Origin: Odobenus rosmarus divergens
Taxonomy: Eukaryota; Chordata; Mammalia; Carnivora; Odobenidae
Assembly: GCF_000321225.1 (NCBI RefSeq)
Contig: NW_004450302.1
Location: forward strand, 5,008,393 to 5,072,392
Direction of reading: 5' to 3'
DNA: 64,000 nucleotides
Shown: positions 32,911-45,270 of the stretch, in pieces
How the letters are laid out: each line of letters begins with the position of its first letter
How positions within the stretch are numbered: the stretch's first letter is position 1
Notes under the pieces: model-generated
Databases searched by the model: none
What the model was told of the DNA's origin: nothing
Seen by the model: the letters and a program-made list of their open reading frames with translations, nothing else
Made by a program: the position numbers and the translations under genes

Positions 32911-33685
32911 ATCCCTCCCCACTCCCTTCCCTTTTCCATCCCCTCTTCCTTGCTTCCCTTCCTTCTGCAGACCAGGAACAAAGTCTCCGAGGGCCAGATC
33001 GCATGCTCTTGGTTGGACAGGAAGTGGCAAGGGATTTGGAAGGGACATTGCTCAAAGGGGCCCTTGTCTTGGCCCTGTCCCCAGATGTACAAAGCAGAGC
33101 TAGAGTCGTAGAGAGAGCAAGAGTCCCTCCCCAGGGCCACCACATTCACCCAGAGAGGTGCCTGGGAGCCCCCACAGCACCCAGGGCCCTGTGCCCCAAG
33201 GGTGCACGCGAGAGGGAGAAGTTGGGTCAAGGCGAGGCCCCTCAGGGAGAATGACAACTCAACAAGTATCTGGGGGAGGATGCCTGAGGCTCTGCGCCTT
33301 CCAGGGTTTCTTCTGCACAGTTGGCTTGGCCTCAGGACCATGGATGGGTTGACTCCAGGCTCCAGCTCTGTGGCACAAATAGGCTCCACCTTGCCCGGGT
33401 CACCTCTCTCTGAATAAGGTTGGTGAGTAAGGGGGCTCAAGGTGACACCACGGTCTGAGGATTCGCAGCCTCAACCTTGAAATTCCCAGCGTTCCAGGGG
33501 AGGGCATGGACTCCTGCTGAGGGCAGGGTTAGGGGAGCCAAGTGCCTGCAGCACCTGGCCTGCAGCCATGTCCATGGGCTCAGACCTCTGCTCCCTGGCT
33601 CCTCTGCAGACATTTCAAACCTTTCAAAATCTCAAGACCATGGGACCTATTGGCTTCTATGTTCCCCACCCTGTTCTTTGGGCTC
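32911..33685. other. GC-rich intergenic sequence, no gene seen
   Basis: Overlapping open frames on both strands reflect base composition; none has a recognisable domain or splice context. Confidence 0.4.
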
Positions 33686-33689
33686 AAAT

Positions 33690-33830
33690 TTATACTTCAG
33701 TTCAACAGCATTCACTGAGTGTCTTCTTTGCAAAGCCCCATGCTAGGCTCTTAGTCATAAAGATGAACAATTCATGATCCCTACTTCCAAGAGGCTTATA
33801 GTCTAGCTAAGGAGGGAAACCACATTCAGA
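33690..33830 (-). repeat. L2 3' end, antisense
   Basis: TTCACTGAGTGTCTTCTTTG, CCATGCTAGGCTCTTAGTC and CAAGAGGCTTATAGTCTAGC are the reversed L2 3' end. Confidence 0.65.
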
Positions 33831-34384
33831 ACGATGTAAAACTCTAGTTTAATCTACTTGGCTTTTTACTATTTTTATGTCACTGACATATATAGGGCAT
33901 GACCTCTATGCGTGCCCCCACATTCTGTCATCTTTGGAATCCTTGTTTATTTTTTCCTCCAGCACTCTTTTGGGGTTTGGGATTGTTTTGTTTGGCTACA
34001 AAGAAGGTTAGACATGCTTCAGCGTCTCCTCACAATTTCCTCTGCATTATCAACCAGCTGTCTCCTCTGAATTAGATCTGCGCCATCCCCTGGGTAGGTA
34101 GACCTTTCCAAAGTGAGCTGGAAGCTGTCAAAGGATGTGGCTTCTGAAAAGAAGGCAGGAGGCTCCCAGGCCATGAATATGTCCTTGATAAGGGTCTGCA
34201 GTCCCACTGTTAAAAGGTTATTCCTTTGAAGGTGCATGAGCTCCTGGGGGGAATAACAGCTTAAATAAATCCTGAACATTTATCAACTCTAGCGGGGATT
34301 CGTTTATAGCTGGGGGGTGGGGGTTGAGGGGTGCCATCTTTCCAGGACCCACTGATTTCTCTAGATTTTGAAGTCGTTTCAGTT

Positions 34385-34865
34385 AGTTATTGCCATGTAA
34401 CAAACCAAATTGATTTATTGCTTCTCACAGCACTGTGTGTTGGCTATGTGGGTGGTTCTGTTAGTCTCCCCCGCAATCACCCATGTGGCAAAGGTCATCT
34501 GACAGGGGCCAGGGGCCCCAACATGGCCTTATTCGCATGTCTGGTGGTTGGTGCAGTGTGCCAGGTCTCCCAGTGGTCTCTCATCCTCCAGCGGGCTCAG
34601 GGAACTTCATCAGGGCAGGGCGGTCTCAAGGTTATGATAGGGTGATGGTAGAAGCTGGAAGACCCCTTTAGACCTAAGCTCCAGATTGTGCATGTTATTT
34701 CTGCCCTATTTTGCTGGTCAGAAATGTCACGAGGCCAGTCCAGATTCAAGGAGATGGCAAAGTAGACTGGACTGCTCAGTGGGGGGGAGCAGCAACATCC
34801 CATAGAAAAGGGGTGCAGACACAAGGAGATGCCACTCATTGGGGCCATTATTCTAGCTATCTACC
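34385..34865 (+). repeat. Ancient interspersed repeat, same family as 17255-18060
   Basis: TTAGTTATTGCCATGTAACA at the start, GTCTCTCATCCTCCAGCGGG in the middle, CACGAGGCCAGTCCAGATTC near the end. Family not assigned. Confidence 0.55.
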
Positions 34866-34890
34866 ATAGAGGTCTAAAAGATGTAACGTT

Positions 34891-35103
34891 GGGGCACCTG
34901 GGTGGCTCAGTTGGTTAAGCAACTGCCTTCGGCTCGGGTCATGATCCTGGAGTCCCGGAATCGAGTCCCCCATTGGGCTCCCTGCTCGGCGGGGAGTCTG
35001 CTTCTCCCTCTGACCCTCCCCCCTCTCATGCTCTCTCTCTCTATCTCATTCTCTCAAATAAATAAATAAAATCTTAAAAAAATTTTTTTAAAATTAAAAA
35101 AAA
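34891..35103 (+). mobile_element. Can-SINE, full length
   Basis: Exact 16-bp target duplication TAAAAGATGTAACGTT at 34875-34890 and 35104-35119. Long A/T-mixed tail. Confidence 0.97.
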
Positions 35104-35119
35104 TAAAAGATGTAACGTT

Positions 35120-37860
35120 ATCAAGTGTTTGCTTCAGGACAGCGGGATTGATAGAGGAGGTATAAGCCCCTATTCTCTGCCAACATATATTTCCATGATC
35201 TTTACCGGGGTTCTGTTATCCTTTGCCAGCAGAGACATAGCCTACAGATCCAGTTCGCTTGACTCCACAGAGCTCATTAAACCACATAGCACCATTTGGC
35301 TGACCCCTCCCCCACCTTGAGTTGTCAAAGCACATTCCTCACCAGGCCCCAGGATGTGCGGGCAAACTCGATCGGGGTGGGGGGTGGGGTCCTGATTTGT
35401 AGCATTTGCCAGATGCAGCCAATTGCAAGCTACCAATGTGACATCGTTGAAAGGAGTTTGGAATAGATATGAGTCATTGCTTTTTGGCCCTGTACAAGCC
35501 AGCTCCACACCTCTTCCTTATCTCTGGAATTTTCTAGAAAAAGGGAATACAGATTAAAAAAGAAAAAAAAAAAAGCAAAACCTTTCTTAGTGCCAAGAGA
35601 ATAAAATGTGTTAAGAAGGCACATTCTTGTTTCGGAAGATGGGGAACTCCACAGCCACTAGGCAAGCCATGGGAACCCTGGAATCGAGGCAGGGTCTGAA
35701 CGCACCCAATGGTATCTTTGTGTGGGCAGAGACCATTTCTGAAAGGGTGCTCCCCTAACAAACAGTGGTTATTTCTGGAGCTGATGGTAGGTGGGGGTGA
35801 GGGACCTGTCTTGATGTATTTCTGTACTACCTTCGCTTTCTTACAGCGAACACTCATTCGATTTATAATTACATAACTAAAACTGAAAAAGCAGATATTA
35901 TAGACTCATTGAACATTACAGACTCTCTGAGTCAGATAAGTCGGGGCATTTGCCCTGGCCAGGGGCGCAGCCAAGATTAGGACCCAGGTCTCCCGACTTC
36001 TGATTCAGAACCCTTCCCCACAACCTTTGGGCTGCCCCACTCCACACAGCTACAAATTGGGAAGAAAGTGATCACCGTACCACCGAAAGCTCATGGAAGT
36101 TTGGAGAGACTGGACAGAGACCGGAAGGCAGCCCACTGGGAGTAGCTTCTAGAACCCTTTGGGGACATGCCCCCTGACCCCCATAGGAAGTCTGACCCAC
36201 CATTACTGTCAGTGAGCAGTGAAGAGCAAGGTATGGAAATCCCCGCTCTGTATCATCGGCCTGAAGGGTCCCTCCCATCTCACTTACTTTTAGACTCTCC
36301 TCTTGGAAAACTTCATTACCGGTTCTAAATCAGCTGATTGAAAATTCCTTTTTTTTTTTTTTTTTTGGCTGAGAGTTTAGTGTTTCTTTGATTTATTTTT
36401 CCCTTTCTTGTGTCCTTTTGCTTAAAACAACCTTCGGACTTCAACAAAGTCAGTACAAGGCCAGCCCAAACTCAGTATGAAAACAAGCATCAATAAATTA
36501 ATGAAAACACAGAAAGGGCACCCTTATCTTGCAATGGGAGACATTTGTTTTTAAGGAAAGGTCTTGCTTGTCGTGTTTAGGATGGGTGTGGGAGGGGGTC
36601 ATGGAGAAGAGCACCAGGAGACCAAGACAGAAAAAAACCTTTCTGGAAACAAAACGAGGTGGTTGCATGGTTGCGAGGCTGACTCGCCCTTGGCTCAGAG
36701 CTGTGTTCAAGGCTGAATGGGACATGTTTGGAGCCCCAGTGGGGAGATTGCTTTTCTGGGCTGGGCTGACCTGTATGGGCCAAACCACCCAAGCACTTGG
36801 AGGTGAAACCAGTTCAGCTCAGCCTTCAAGTTTGTTTTGGAAATATTCTTGTCTATTGTCTATTGTCTATTTCATTTCCAGTTCCATGGCCATGGGTCCT
36901 CCTCCTCGTGAGGCTGAAGGCTCCTTGAAGGCAACATCCTTATCTGCTTTGTATCATTTTTGGCAAGTGACCAGTAAATGTGTATTGAATGAAGGAATCC
37001 AATTCAAGTCAACAAATATATTTCAGATGGCCATTACTAGTTGGTTTTCAGGGAGGGGCGGACATGGGGAGTTGGGGATGAGTAGGAAATTAAAGATTAA
37101 ATAGAAGATGATCAGGGAAGGTCCCCACCTCAAAGAGCTTACAGATACCCAAGAGACAAACTTTGACACAGATGTGGGTTAATTACGCATTTAGCTCTTT
37201 GTCCTGGGGCCTATGGATTTCTATAGGTTGTGAGCAAACTTGAGACCAGTCTTCTCCTGTCCGTCACCCCCACGGGGAGAGCAGGAGCAAGTGGGTGGAA
37301 GAAGTGCTGGGTCCATATTGCAGGGGGTGGGAGGGCTGATCTTAGCTCTAACATTCCGTGTAGATCCTCAGCAATCGAGGACAAGGGCTGAGGCTGAGGT
37401 CCAGGGGTGGGGATGGTGCACAGGGTCTCCCAGGACGGGCAGGAGCAGGAGGGGCAGAAGGCAGGTTCCCGCCAAGGCCCTTAAAAAGTGTCAAAGGTCC
37501 AATGGGAGAAAACAAGTTCAGGTGTCACGTCCAAAGGGCAAGGGGAGGGCTGTAAGAGGGAGAGGACTCAGGTGGCCGTGGAATGGAGTGGGGTCAGATG
37601 GGGCCAGAAGCCAGTGGCTGGCAGAGGTGCCAGCCGTGAGCACAGAAGCTCAGGGTCAGGATAGATACCTTGTATGTGGCCACGGAGCCTTTCTCATGTT
37701 TCTCCCAACCAAGCCCCACAAGGCAGCCCAGGCCCCAGGAAGGGGAGCCCTTCCTGCTCTGCCCATCATCCCTGCTCCAAAGTTTCCCTCCATCAGCTGC
37801 ACACTGACAAGAAGACAATGTGAGTGAGCCTTTTGTAAAGTTAATTTTCGTTTCTAATTT
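35120..37860. other. Intergenic, no gene supported
   Basis: A poly-T run of about 18-20 at 36346-36366 and a purine/A run near 35555-35576 are the only obvious features. Near 36930-36990 (TTATCTGCTTTGTATC, GTGTATTGAATGAAGG) is a probable L2 end. A 191-codon frame at 36529 spans that repeat and has no domain. Confidence 0.4.
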
Positions 37861-37869
37861 AAATGTCTA

Positions 37870-38065
37870 GGGTCGCCCGGGTGGCTCAGTCGTTAAGCGT
37901 CTGCCTTCGGCTCCAGTCATGATCCCAGAGTCCTGGGATCGAGCCCCGCGTCGGGCTCCCTGCTCCGCGGGAAGCCTGCTTCTGCCTCTCCCACTCCCCC
38001 TGCTTGTGTTCCCTCTCTCGCTGTGTCTCTCTCTGTCGAATAAATAAATAACATCTTTTTTAAAA
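37870..38065 (+). mobile_element. Can-SINE
   Basis: GGGTCGCCCGGGTGGCTCAG head and CCACTCCCCCTGCTTGTG middle. Target duplication AAATGTCTA at 37861-37869 and 38066-38074. Confidence 0.95.
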
Positions 38066-38959
38066 AAATGTCTATTCTGAGATTATGTCCATCTTACTTG
38101 TGGTGGTAAGATGGCTCTTCTTTTATGAAATCATGGTGATGGGAGGTGATGCATTTTTTGGTTGTTTAAATGGTCTCATTTGGCTAAGGTAAAAAGTGAG
38201 CAGTATCAGTCCCCAGATTTATGGAGGGAAATACTAAGGCATCAAACCCCAGTCTGGTTACTTCTGCTCTAAGGAGCTGAAATCCTGTCTCCCACCCGCA
38301 GATCTTGGCTGCCAAAAGAAAATCATCATCATCACCAACACATGCATCGCATGCCCTTTGAACCAAGCACTATCCGAAACTTTTGCATATGCTAATTACC
38401 TTCTCCCCTTGCTTTGACCCTTTGGCCCCCCAATATCTACCTAATATCTGGACGCGGCCTCTCCCAATATCAACCGAGCTCCGGTTTTGGTGGTTTCCTC
38501 CTGCAGGCTTCATAATCTCTTCCCTAACCCCCAGCCACCTCAAAATTCCTTTCCGGCGGCTGTGCCTCTACTTCTTGCTGCCAAATCCTCACCAGACTCT
38601 TCTATCGACTACCTGGTCAGGCCTCCTACTGGACACTGACAGGCCTTCTGAATACTGAGCACGGGTCCTGGAAGGAGGGCACCCAGCTGCCTAGCTGTGG
38701 GTCCCCTCAAAATAACCACCAGTCCAACTAGACCCTTCCTCATTTACCTGCCTTTGAGCCTCCTGGGACCTCACTCCATCCTCCTGGCAGTCTGACTCTA
38801 CCGTTTGCTTCCTGCTAGAATCTTCCCTAGACAGACGCCCCACCACTGTGTGAATCTTCTGGTTTCTGGATATAGCCCTTATCCTGCCTCGTCTAAGTAA
38901 AGCAAACCTTGAGTCAAATCCTATACTCTTGCCCCAGGCTCTACTAGCCACTGAGAGCA

Positions 38960-39145
38960 TCCCATGTGCACCTCACCATAACCTTCCGAGGTAGATACGA
39001 TGGATCTCCATTTTACAGATAAGCAAATCAAAGCCCAAAGAGGTAAAGTCACTTGCCCAAGGTCACACGACTGGGAAGTGGCAGAAATGGGCTTTGACCC
39101 CAGGTTCTAGAGGCCTAGCCCCGAGCTACCACATTGCCTGGCTTC
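38960..39145 (-). repeat. MIR, antisense
   Basis: CTCCATTTTACAGATAAGCA, AGTCACTTGCCCAAGGTCAC and GGGCTTTGACCCCAGGTTC are the reversed MIR core. Confidence 0.85.
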
Positions 39146-39489
39146 TTTTCCAAGAGATCTGAGAAGCCCTGCATTGGGAAGTTTACAATGAGATGAACCT
39201 CTTTGGCTTCGGAGCTCCATGACTCTGGGAGGTCGCCGGTTCTCTGAGTCTCCCTTCCCGTGCCTTCCATGGTTTTGTGAGGACCCACACTCGGCGGACA
39301 CACCTGTCGCTCCCATCCCTTCCTGAGGCGAAACCCTGGTGACCACCGCACGCTGAGAGTGGGGCCTGAGGTAGGGAACTCAGCACTCGGATGTCAGTCA
39401 CGACTGAGAAAAACAAACCCGCATCTGTTTGTAAAGGATTTCGCAGCTGAGGGGGGAGGTGAGGGCGGGGGTTTGAGGCGTGGAGTGTG

Positions 39490-39710
39490 AGTCGGGCTGC
39501 TCAGGGGTCTGAATCCTGACTCTGCCACTTGGGGCAAGTCTCTTAACTTCCCTGTGCTTTTGTTGTCTCATCTTTAAGGGGGTAGGAATCATGGTAATAC
39601 CTGCCTCATGTAGAGTTGTTGCTCATTATAGAGCTAATTAATATAACACAATATAATATAAATATGTATAGCCCTTCGAACAGAGCCTGGCACCCACAAT
39701 GAGCTCTTCA
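39490..39710 (+). repeat. MIR, sense
   Basis: CTGAATCCTGACTCTGCCAC, CAAGTCTCTTAACTTCCCTG, GTCTCATCTTTAAGGGG and CAGAGCCTGGCACCCACAAT. Confidence 0.85.
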
Positions 39711-39744
39711 TAAGGGTACACTCTTAGTAATCTCTGGGGTCAGA

Positions 39745-39870
39745 GAACGTGCGTGTTACCACCATTTTGCAGTCAAACTAAGACCCTGAGGGGTTGAATG
39801 AAATGCTCAAGATTACACGCCTTCTGCTGAGTGGAGTCGCGATTGAAATCCAGAGCCCCTGGTCAAAGAC
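39745..39870 (-). repeat. MIR fragment, antisense
   Basis: ACCATTTTGCAGTCAAACTA, AATGCTCAAGATTACACGCC and GATTGAAATCCAGAGCCCC. Confidence 0.65.
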
Positions 39871-40841
39871 CTGCCAGCGCCTCGCCTTCCAGGAGTTTCC
39901 CATTTCCTTTTCTGATGTGACTGCAGCTGGCTCTGACCCCAGGCTAGCTCCCAGTTTCCAACCTCATTACTCCACTCCTGCACAAATCAGGCTCCTCCCA
40001 GCGACACGGCCCCAGCTTCAGAGCAGACCTGGGCCCACTGAGCCGCTGTCCACCTCCACCTGGTCGGGAGACCCTGCAGAAGGCGGCGGCCAAGCGGGGA
40101 GGCACTTCCCTCCCTCAGGGGCCTGGGTATGCAAATCCCCAACTCAAGAAAGGAAGGGGGGGGGGTGGTGATTGTGGTCAGGCCAGGGATGACTGATTGA
40201 TGAGGCTGGCTGGTTTGCTCTCCCTTCCTGTGCAGGCCCCAGGCCTTGTGGTGAGAGCTCTCAGCCACAGTATCTCAGCAGCTTTGTCGCAAGCGTTGGG
40301 GCAAGGAAAGCTGAACTGGGTTCATTCGGTTCTCCGGTAACTCATCCCAGGCACGGACCCGCAATGGATCATTAAGCTGTCTTGGACCTTCTTTCAGGCC
40401 CATGCCTCCAAGATGAACGCTCTCAATTTGTTTATCGGGTCTCCAACAATGGGCCACTATTCTCCTTCCCCACAGCCCAGTTACACAATCTTTCCCCATG
40501 TCTTTCAGCCACCTACTGACAGTCTGTGCGCTGAGCATTTGCTCGCCATCCTGCCACCAAATGCCCAGCTGCTGGCATGTCATCCCCTGACTCTGATGGA
40601 ATCGCTCGCTGCCTTCTCCGCTCTGCTCACCAGGATCCCCCTAACAGTGAGGCACTTACGCTTCTGCCCAAGCCTCCTGTGGGCAGATTTTTGGTCTCCC
40701 CCTAAATCTTCTCACCATCACCGGCTCCAAACCAGATTTGGACCTCTGAATTAGCCATCTCCCAGTCCTAATGAATGTCCTGGATCATCCAATTCCCTTT
40801 GATCCAAAGTTCTTGGGTTAATTTTTGTTGTTGTTTAATTG
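39871..40841. other. Intergenic, no gene seen
   Basis: No transposon or gene-like frame identified. A G run with GGTGGTG lies near 40150. Confidence 0.4.
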
Positions 40842-41064
40842 TTTTTTTTCTTTTAAGATTTTATTTATTTATTTGAGAGAGAGCACACTAGAAAGAGAGA
40901 GGGAGTGTGCAAGCATGAGCAGGGGGGAGGGGCAGAGGGAGAAGCAGACTCCCCACCTGCCACCAAGCAGGGAGCCCCATCCGGAGCTCAGGGCTCGCAG
41001 GACCCTGGGATCATGACCTGAGCCAAAGGCAGATGCTTGACTGACTGAGCCACCCAGGCGCCCC
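40842..41064 (-). mobile_element. Can-SINE, antisense
   Basis: TTTTAAGATTTTATTTATTT tail side and GCCACCCAGGCGCCCC head. Confidence 0.95.
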
Positions 41065-41153
41065 AAGGACCCTGTTTTCTTAACTCTGTTTTTCTAGCCG
41101 CTAACATAGTGTCTGGCCCACGGTACATACTCAGTTCAAAAGTTTTTTTTCAG

Positions 41154-41352
41154 GGCGCCTGGGTGGCTCAGTTGGTTGAGCGACTGCCTTCGGTTCAGGT
41201 CATGATCCTGGAGTCCCGGGATCGAGTCCCACATCGGGCTCCCTGCTCAGCGGGTGCCTCTGCTTCTCCCTCTGACCCTCTTCCCTCTCGTGATCTCTGT
41301 CTCTCATTCTCTCTCTCTCTCAAATAAATAAATAAAATCTTTAAAAAAAAAA
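41154..41352 (+). mobile_element. Can-SINE, full length
   Basis: GGCGCCTGGGTGGCTCAG head. Target duplication AAGTTTTTTTTCAG / AAGCTTTTTTTCAG at 41140-41153 and 41353-41366. Confidence 0.96.
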
Positions 41353-41494
41353 AAGCTTTTTTTCAGACTAGAATGTAAGAATGAGAAATAGACCCTGTAG
41401 CTGCCCATTGTTATTGTTGCTCAAGAAGTGAGTGTTTTTATCAGATCCAGGTACAGCCTATGTTTCAAAATTGATCGAGGCATTAAATCTGCAC

Positions 41495-41675
41495 ACACCT
41501 ATGATCACATGCTTTACTTTGTGTAAATTATCCCATTTAATGTCATTTCAACCTCACAACAACCATGTGAGATAGGGATTATTTCCATGTTATACAGGTC
41601 AGTGAGACTCAGGGATGTATCAACATCTCATAAGTAGTGAATAACAGGATCAGAATTTGAACCAAGGTCAAAATC
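41495..41675 (-). repeat. MIR, antisense
   Basis: ATTATCCCATTTAATGTCAT, CATGTGAGATAGGGATTATT, ACAGGATCAGAATTTGAACC. Confidence 0.75.
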
Positions 41676-41954
41676 ATGATCATTCTCTGAAGAAATGATT
41701 GGGATTCGATGGTCTTCAAGGTTTTTTTGGATGCAGAAATTTGTTTCCCCATCTGGTTCCTTGTAATTTAGCAGCTGAGTACTTGTGGGTCCATATCCCT
41801 TCTCAAAGGTAACCAGGGAATGTGTGAATGGATTGTGGATTGATGGGTGACCCTAGTACTGCTTTCCTGCTGACTTCTCACCATTGCCACCGAGTTGCAA
41901 AGGTCCTGTTCTTTCCTGTCCTTCATCTTACAAGTTTGCTCCAGTCATCTTCCC

Positions 41955-42286
41955 CCCTCCTTTTTTTTAGAGACTTATTTATTTTGGACGCACTGGGTGG
42001 CTCAATCGGTTAAGTGTCTGCCTTCGGCTCAGGTCATGATCCCGGGGGCCTGGGATCAAGCCCCACATTGGGCTCCCTGCTCGTGCTCTCTCTAAAAAAA
42101 ATTATTTTTTGGAGAAAGAGAGAGCATGAGTGGGAGGGGCAGATGGAGATGGAGAGAGAATCTCAAGCAGACTCCGCACTGAGCACAGAGCCTGATGTGG
42201 AACTCGATCTCACCACCCTGAGATCATGACCTGAGCCAAATCCAAGAGCCAGATGCCCAACTGACTGAGCCACCCAGGTGCCCCAT
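41955..42286 (-). mobile_element. Can-SINE, antisense, interrupted by a sense Can-SINE
   Basis: Left part has TTTTTTTTAGAGACTTATTT; right part ends GAGCCACCCAGGTGCCCC. Target duplication CCAGTCATCTTCCC / CTAGTCATCTTTCC at 41941-41954 and 42287-42300. Confidence 0.9.
41987..42103 (+). mobile_element. Can-SINE nested in the tail of another, sense
   Basis: GACGCACTGGGTGGCTCAAT to GCTCCCTGCTCGTGCTCTCT, lacking most of the CT-rich middle. The repeated TTATTTTGGA / TTATTTTTTGGA flanks suggest its target site lay in the A-rich tail region of the host SINE. Confidence 0.85.
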
Positions 42287-42534
42287 CTAGTCATCTTTCC
42301 TTAACCAAACATTTTCTGCTAAACTTGAAGAAGTGGTGAATTGCTCCTCACAAAGAAGATACTGCCAATCCAGGTGATGGAGTTGGTACCTTGACCTGTC
42401 TTTAAGATCTTAACAGAAGGACTCTGATACGGAATGTTCTTTGTTGCGGGAAAGTGCCTTGCTCGACTATGTAGGCTCTCATTCACTCATTCATTAAAAA
42501 AACACAGAGGGCCAAATAATCCCAGTTAATGACA

Positions 42535-42720
42535 GTAGCTAACCTTCATTGAGGACTTAATAGTGAGAAGCACTGGCCACAAGCTTTACAGGTAGTAACT
42601 CAGGTCATCCTCATTGTTGAGGATTCCCTCAGGCAGAAGCTATTATGACACTTTTACAAATGAGCAAACTGAGAGACAGAGAGGGTAAGTAAGTTGCCCA
42701 AGGCCACACAGCCTATCATA
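42535..42720 (-). repeat. MIR, antisense
   Basis: CCTTCATTGAGGACTTAATA, CAAATGAGCAAACTGAGAGA, AGTTGCCCAAGGCCACACAG. Confidence 0.85.
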
Positions 42721-42744
42721 GACTGCCTCTTCTACCTTGCACCA

Positions 42745-43540
42745 GGCTCTCTGCCAGCTTTGAGCAAGGGGAGGGGAGTACAACACAGGCCCCGCCCTCA
42801 AGTGGCTTATGTGCTCATGCAATAGAAATGGGGAGCAAAGGACTGCAATACTCTGGGCTTTCCCTGTGCTAGACGAAAAGACACACCAGAAGAGGCTATT
42901 GGATGGCTCACTGACGACATCAGAGGAGTCACAGAGAGGGTGACACTTCAGCTGGGTCTTAAAGGACTATTGCGAGGTCCGCAGATCAGGAAGGGCGGGG
43001 TTTGCTGGGGAGCACAGCTTTTGCAGAAGGGACAGATGATGCAAAGTGTGGAGTGGAAGAATAATTTGGTAGAAGAATAGTGAAAAGTTCCGAGGGGTTG
43101 GCTCACAGGGTCACAGAGGAACAGATCAAGAAATGGGCTGAATGGTAGGTTAGGCCAAATCATAGAGGATCTAAAGGAATTGTACTTTTTTAAAAAAGAT
43201 TTTATTTATTTGAGAGAGAGAGAGAGAGCACCAGCAAGGGTTGGGGGGAGGGGCAGAGGCAGAGGGAGAAGCAGGCTCCCCGCTGAGCAGGGAGCCTGAC
43301 ATGGGGCTCGATCCCAGGACCCTGGGACCATGACCTGAGCCGAAGGCAGACCCTTAACCGACTGAGACACCCAGGTGTCCCAGGAACTGTATATTTTGTG
43401 AGAAATGGAGAGGTAGTGACGGTATTTAAACAAAGGAGTGGAGTGATACCTGTGAGCAGTGGTGAAGAGGGCCGGGTGGGGGAGAGAGTTAAAAATGGAA
43501 GCCAGGATCAGTGAACCAATTCTGGTTGGAATTAACCAAG
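42745..43540 (-). repeat. L2, antisense, split by a Can-SINE
   Basis: GGGTGACACTTCAGCTGGGT, GGACAGATGATGCAAAGTGT, AGGCCAAATCATAGAGGATC, then after the SINE ACAAAGGAGTGGAGTGATAC. This is the reverse of the L2 body. Confidence 0.7.
43190..43381 (-). mobile_element. Can-SINE in L2, antisense
   Basis: Tail side AAAAAAGATTTTATTTATTT, head GAGACACCCAGGTGTCCC. Target duplication AGGAATTGTACTTTT / AGGAACTGTATATTTT at 43175 and 43382. Confidence 0.94.
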
Positions 43541-43689
43541 CAAGAAATGCACAGTCCCCCAAAGAAGGCGTTGGCTGGAGGTGTCTTTTAAGAAGTAGAT
43601 CAACTGGACTTGACGGGTTGAAGCTTCTCCCTTGGGTCTTATGTAAATAGGCTGATGTCAACCTCAGCAGGGAATAAAGGAGGAAGAGC

Positions 43690-43870
43690 TCCTTCATTCA
43701 TCTGTTTCTTTCTTCAGCAGAGACTTGGTCAGAGAGCCAGGACCCGCACCAGGTAGTGAGGATCCAGTGGCCAATGAGACATAAGCCCGCCCTCAGAGCC
43801 CACAGTCTGGTGGGCAGGCAGACAAGGAAACAGCCTGATCACAATACAAAGGGGTGGGTGGGCCACCCAC
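43690..43870 (-). repeat. L2 3' end, antisense
   Basis: GAGGATCCAGTGGCCAATGA, GCCCTCAGAGCCCACAGTCT and CCTGATCACAATACAAAGG. Confidence 0.6.
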
Positions 43871-45000
43871 GGAGACAAGTCATTGAAGTCTGATGGTGAA
43901 GGTTTTGACCGCAGGCTTCACAGGCATGACCCACCCTGAAGGCCTTGTCCGCTTCCTCTCTGCCCCTCTGCTGGTCACTCTAAGACCTTCCCCTGGGTTG
44001 TCCAGCCTGGCTTCCCCAGGATATCTGGGGTTGGCAGGGCTGAAGCCAGGGCACAGCTCAAATTACAGCAGTGCAGAAACGAGGGCATCCCACCGTGGAG
44101 CCCCATCAATGCCCATCGAGGAAGCGCAAGAGCCGAATGCCAGTAGGACTGGATAGAAACCCCTCGTCCAAAGGGCCAGGCCTGGGGAGGCAGAGCCAAG
44201 AGTTTGGAGTTGGGCAGATACGAGGCAAAAACAAGCCAGAACGGCTGGATGAAACCTGGGGATGGGGCGGGGGGTTGGGAATGTGCTGTTTCCCTGCCAG
44301 GCTGGTGTGCATGCCATGCTTGGATTCTGGGAGCTGGCAAAAAGGGTCAGAGGTAGGACACCAACTGTGTGCCTTTCCCACACCCTGCAGAGAAGTGGCC
44401 TTGTCCCAGCATGCTTCCCTGGGCATCCCGGGTAACCCACCCATTGTGTGTGCTGTGGATCAGAAGGAACGAAGAAGGACTATCTCTGATTGTTCGGCAA
44501 CAGGCAAGGGGAGGTAGAGAGAGGCGCCCCATGCCCAGACAGCTGGGCCTGTGAGAGACGGTTGTCCCCCACTCTCCCTCTCCAGTTTCCACTCTTTACA
44601 AAGAAAAAAGGAATGAACGGGGTCAGCAAAAGCCAGAGGCTGTGTTTAAGCTGTCCGAGCTGCTGAGCCAAGCGGACAGGGCCTGGCCGACCATTTGGGA
44701 CACCCACAGAATCCAGGGCCCCTCTCAGAACATTCAGGGCTGAGGGACAAGGTCAGCCACAGGGTTAGGAGGTGGGTAGAGAGAGCGATCGGGGGAAATG
44801 AGAGACGCCACCAATAGCCAAGGGAGCGGGGAAGGGGAACAAAAGAGATTGGGGAAGGAGGGCAGAGTGGAGGCCCTGTTTCCTGTCTCTGCGTCTAGCA
44901 GCCTGGGTTTCCAAACACCCTCGCCCGCAGCTGACGTGGCCCCCAGGGCAGGCAGTGGTGGAGGGGAAGGCCTTGAGTGGGGGGCTGGGTGGGGCCACCG

Positions 45001-45270
45001 GAGCAACGTGAAGCCTGCCAGGCCCGATGGGAGGCGACCCCACGCGGACTGGGGCCTCGGCCCGACCCGGCCCGGGGAAGGAAGGGGCTGCGGGAGAAGG
45101 AGGTGTGCGAGGGGGCGGGGCAGCCGGAGTCCCGCGATCGTGATCGCTACGGGCTTCTCTGCATTTGGCGGCGCTTGCTCGATCGGCTTTTCATTTTATT
45201 AACTTTAATTTGTAACTGGGTGGATCAGCAATCGTTCTTCCTGGAGGGTGTAATTAGGATTATAAATAAA
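45001..45270. promoter_or_regulatory. Small CpG-rich patch joined to an AT-rich homeobox-motif stretch
   Basis: 45001-45190 carries a GC box (GGGGGCGGGG at 45111-45120) and many CpG including CCCGCGATCGTGATCGCTAC. It runs straight into 45190-45270 with TTATTAACTTTAATTTG, a TAATTA core near 45251 and TTATAAATAAAG near 45260. It looks like a candidate enhancer or small promoter; no transposon signature. Confidence 0.35.

Noticed and set aside
32075..33103. 342-codon plus-strand frame
   Set aside because: It runs through sense and antisense L2 fragments; Ser/Pro-rich compositional translation with no domain.
34019..34279. 86-codon minus-strand frame with a fairly natural amino-acid mix
   Set aside because: I recognise no family, the length is within chance, and no splice sites of note flank it. 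A protein database search would settle it.
36529..37104. 191-codon plus-strand frame
   Set aside because: Crosses an L2 end; no recognisable domain and no initiation context.
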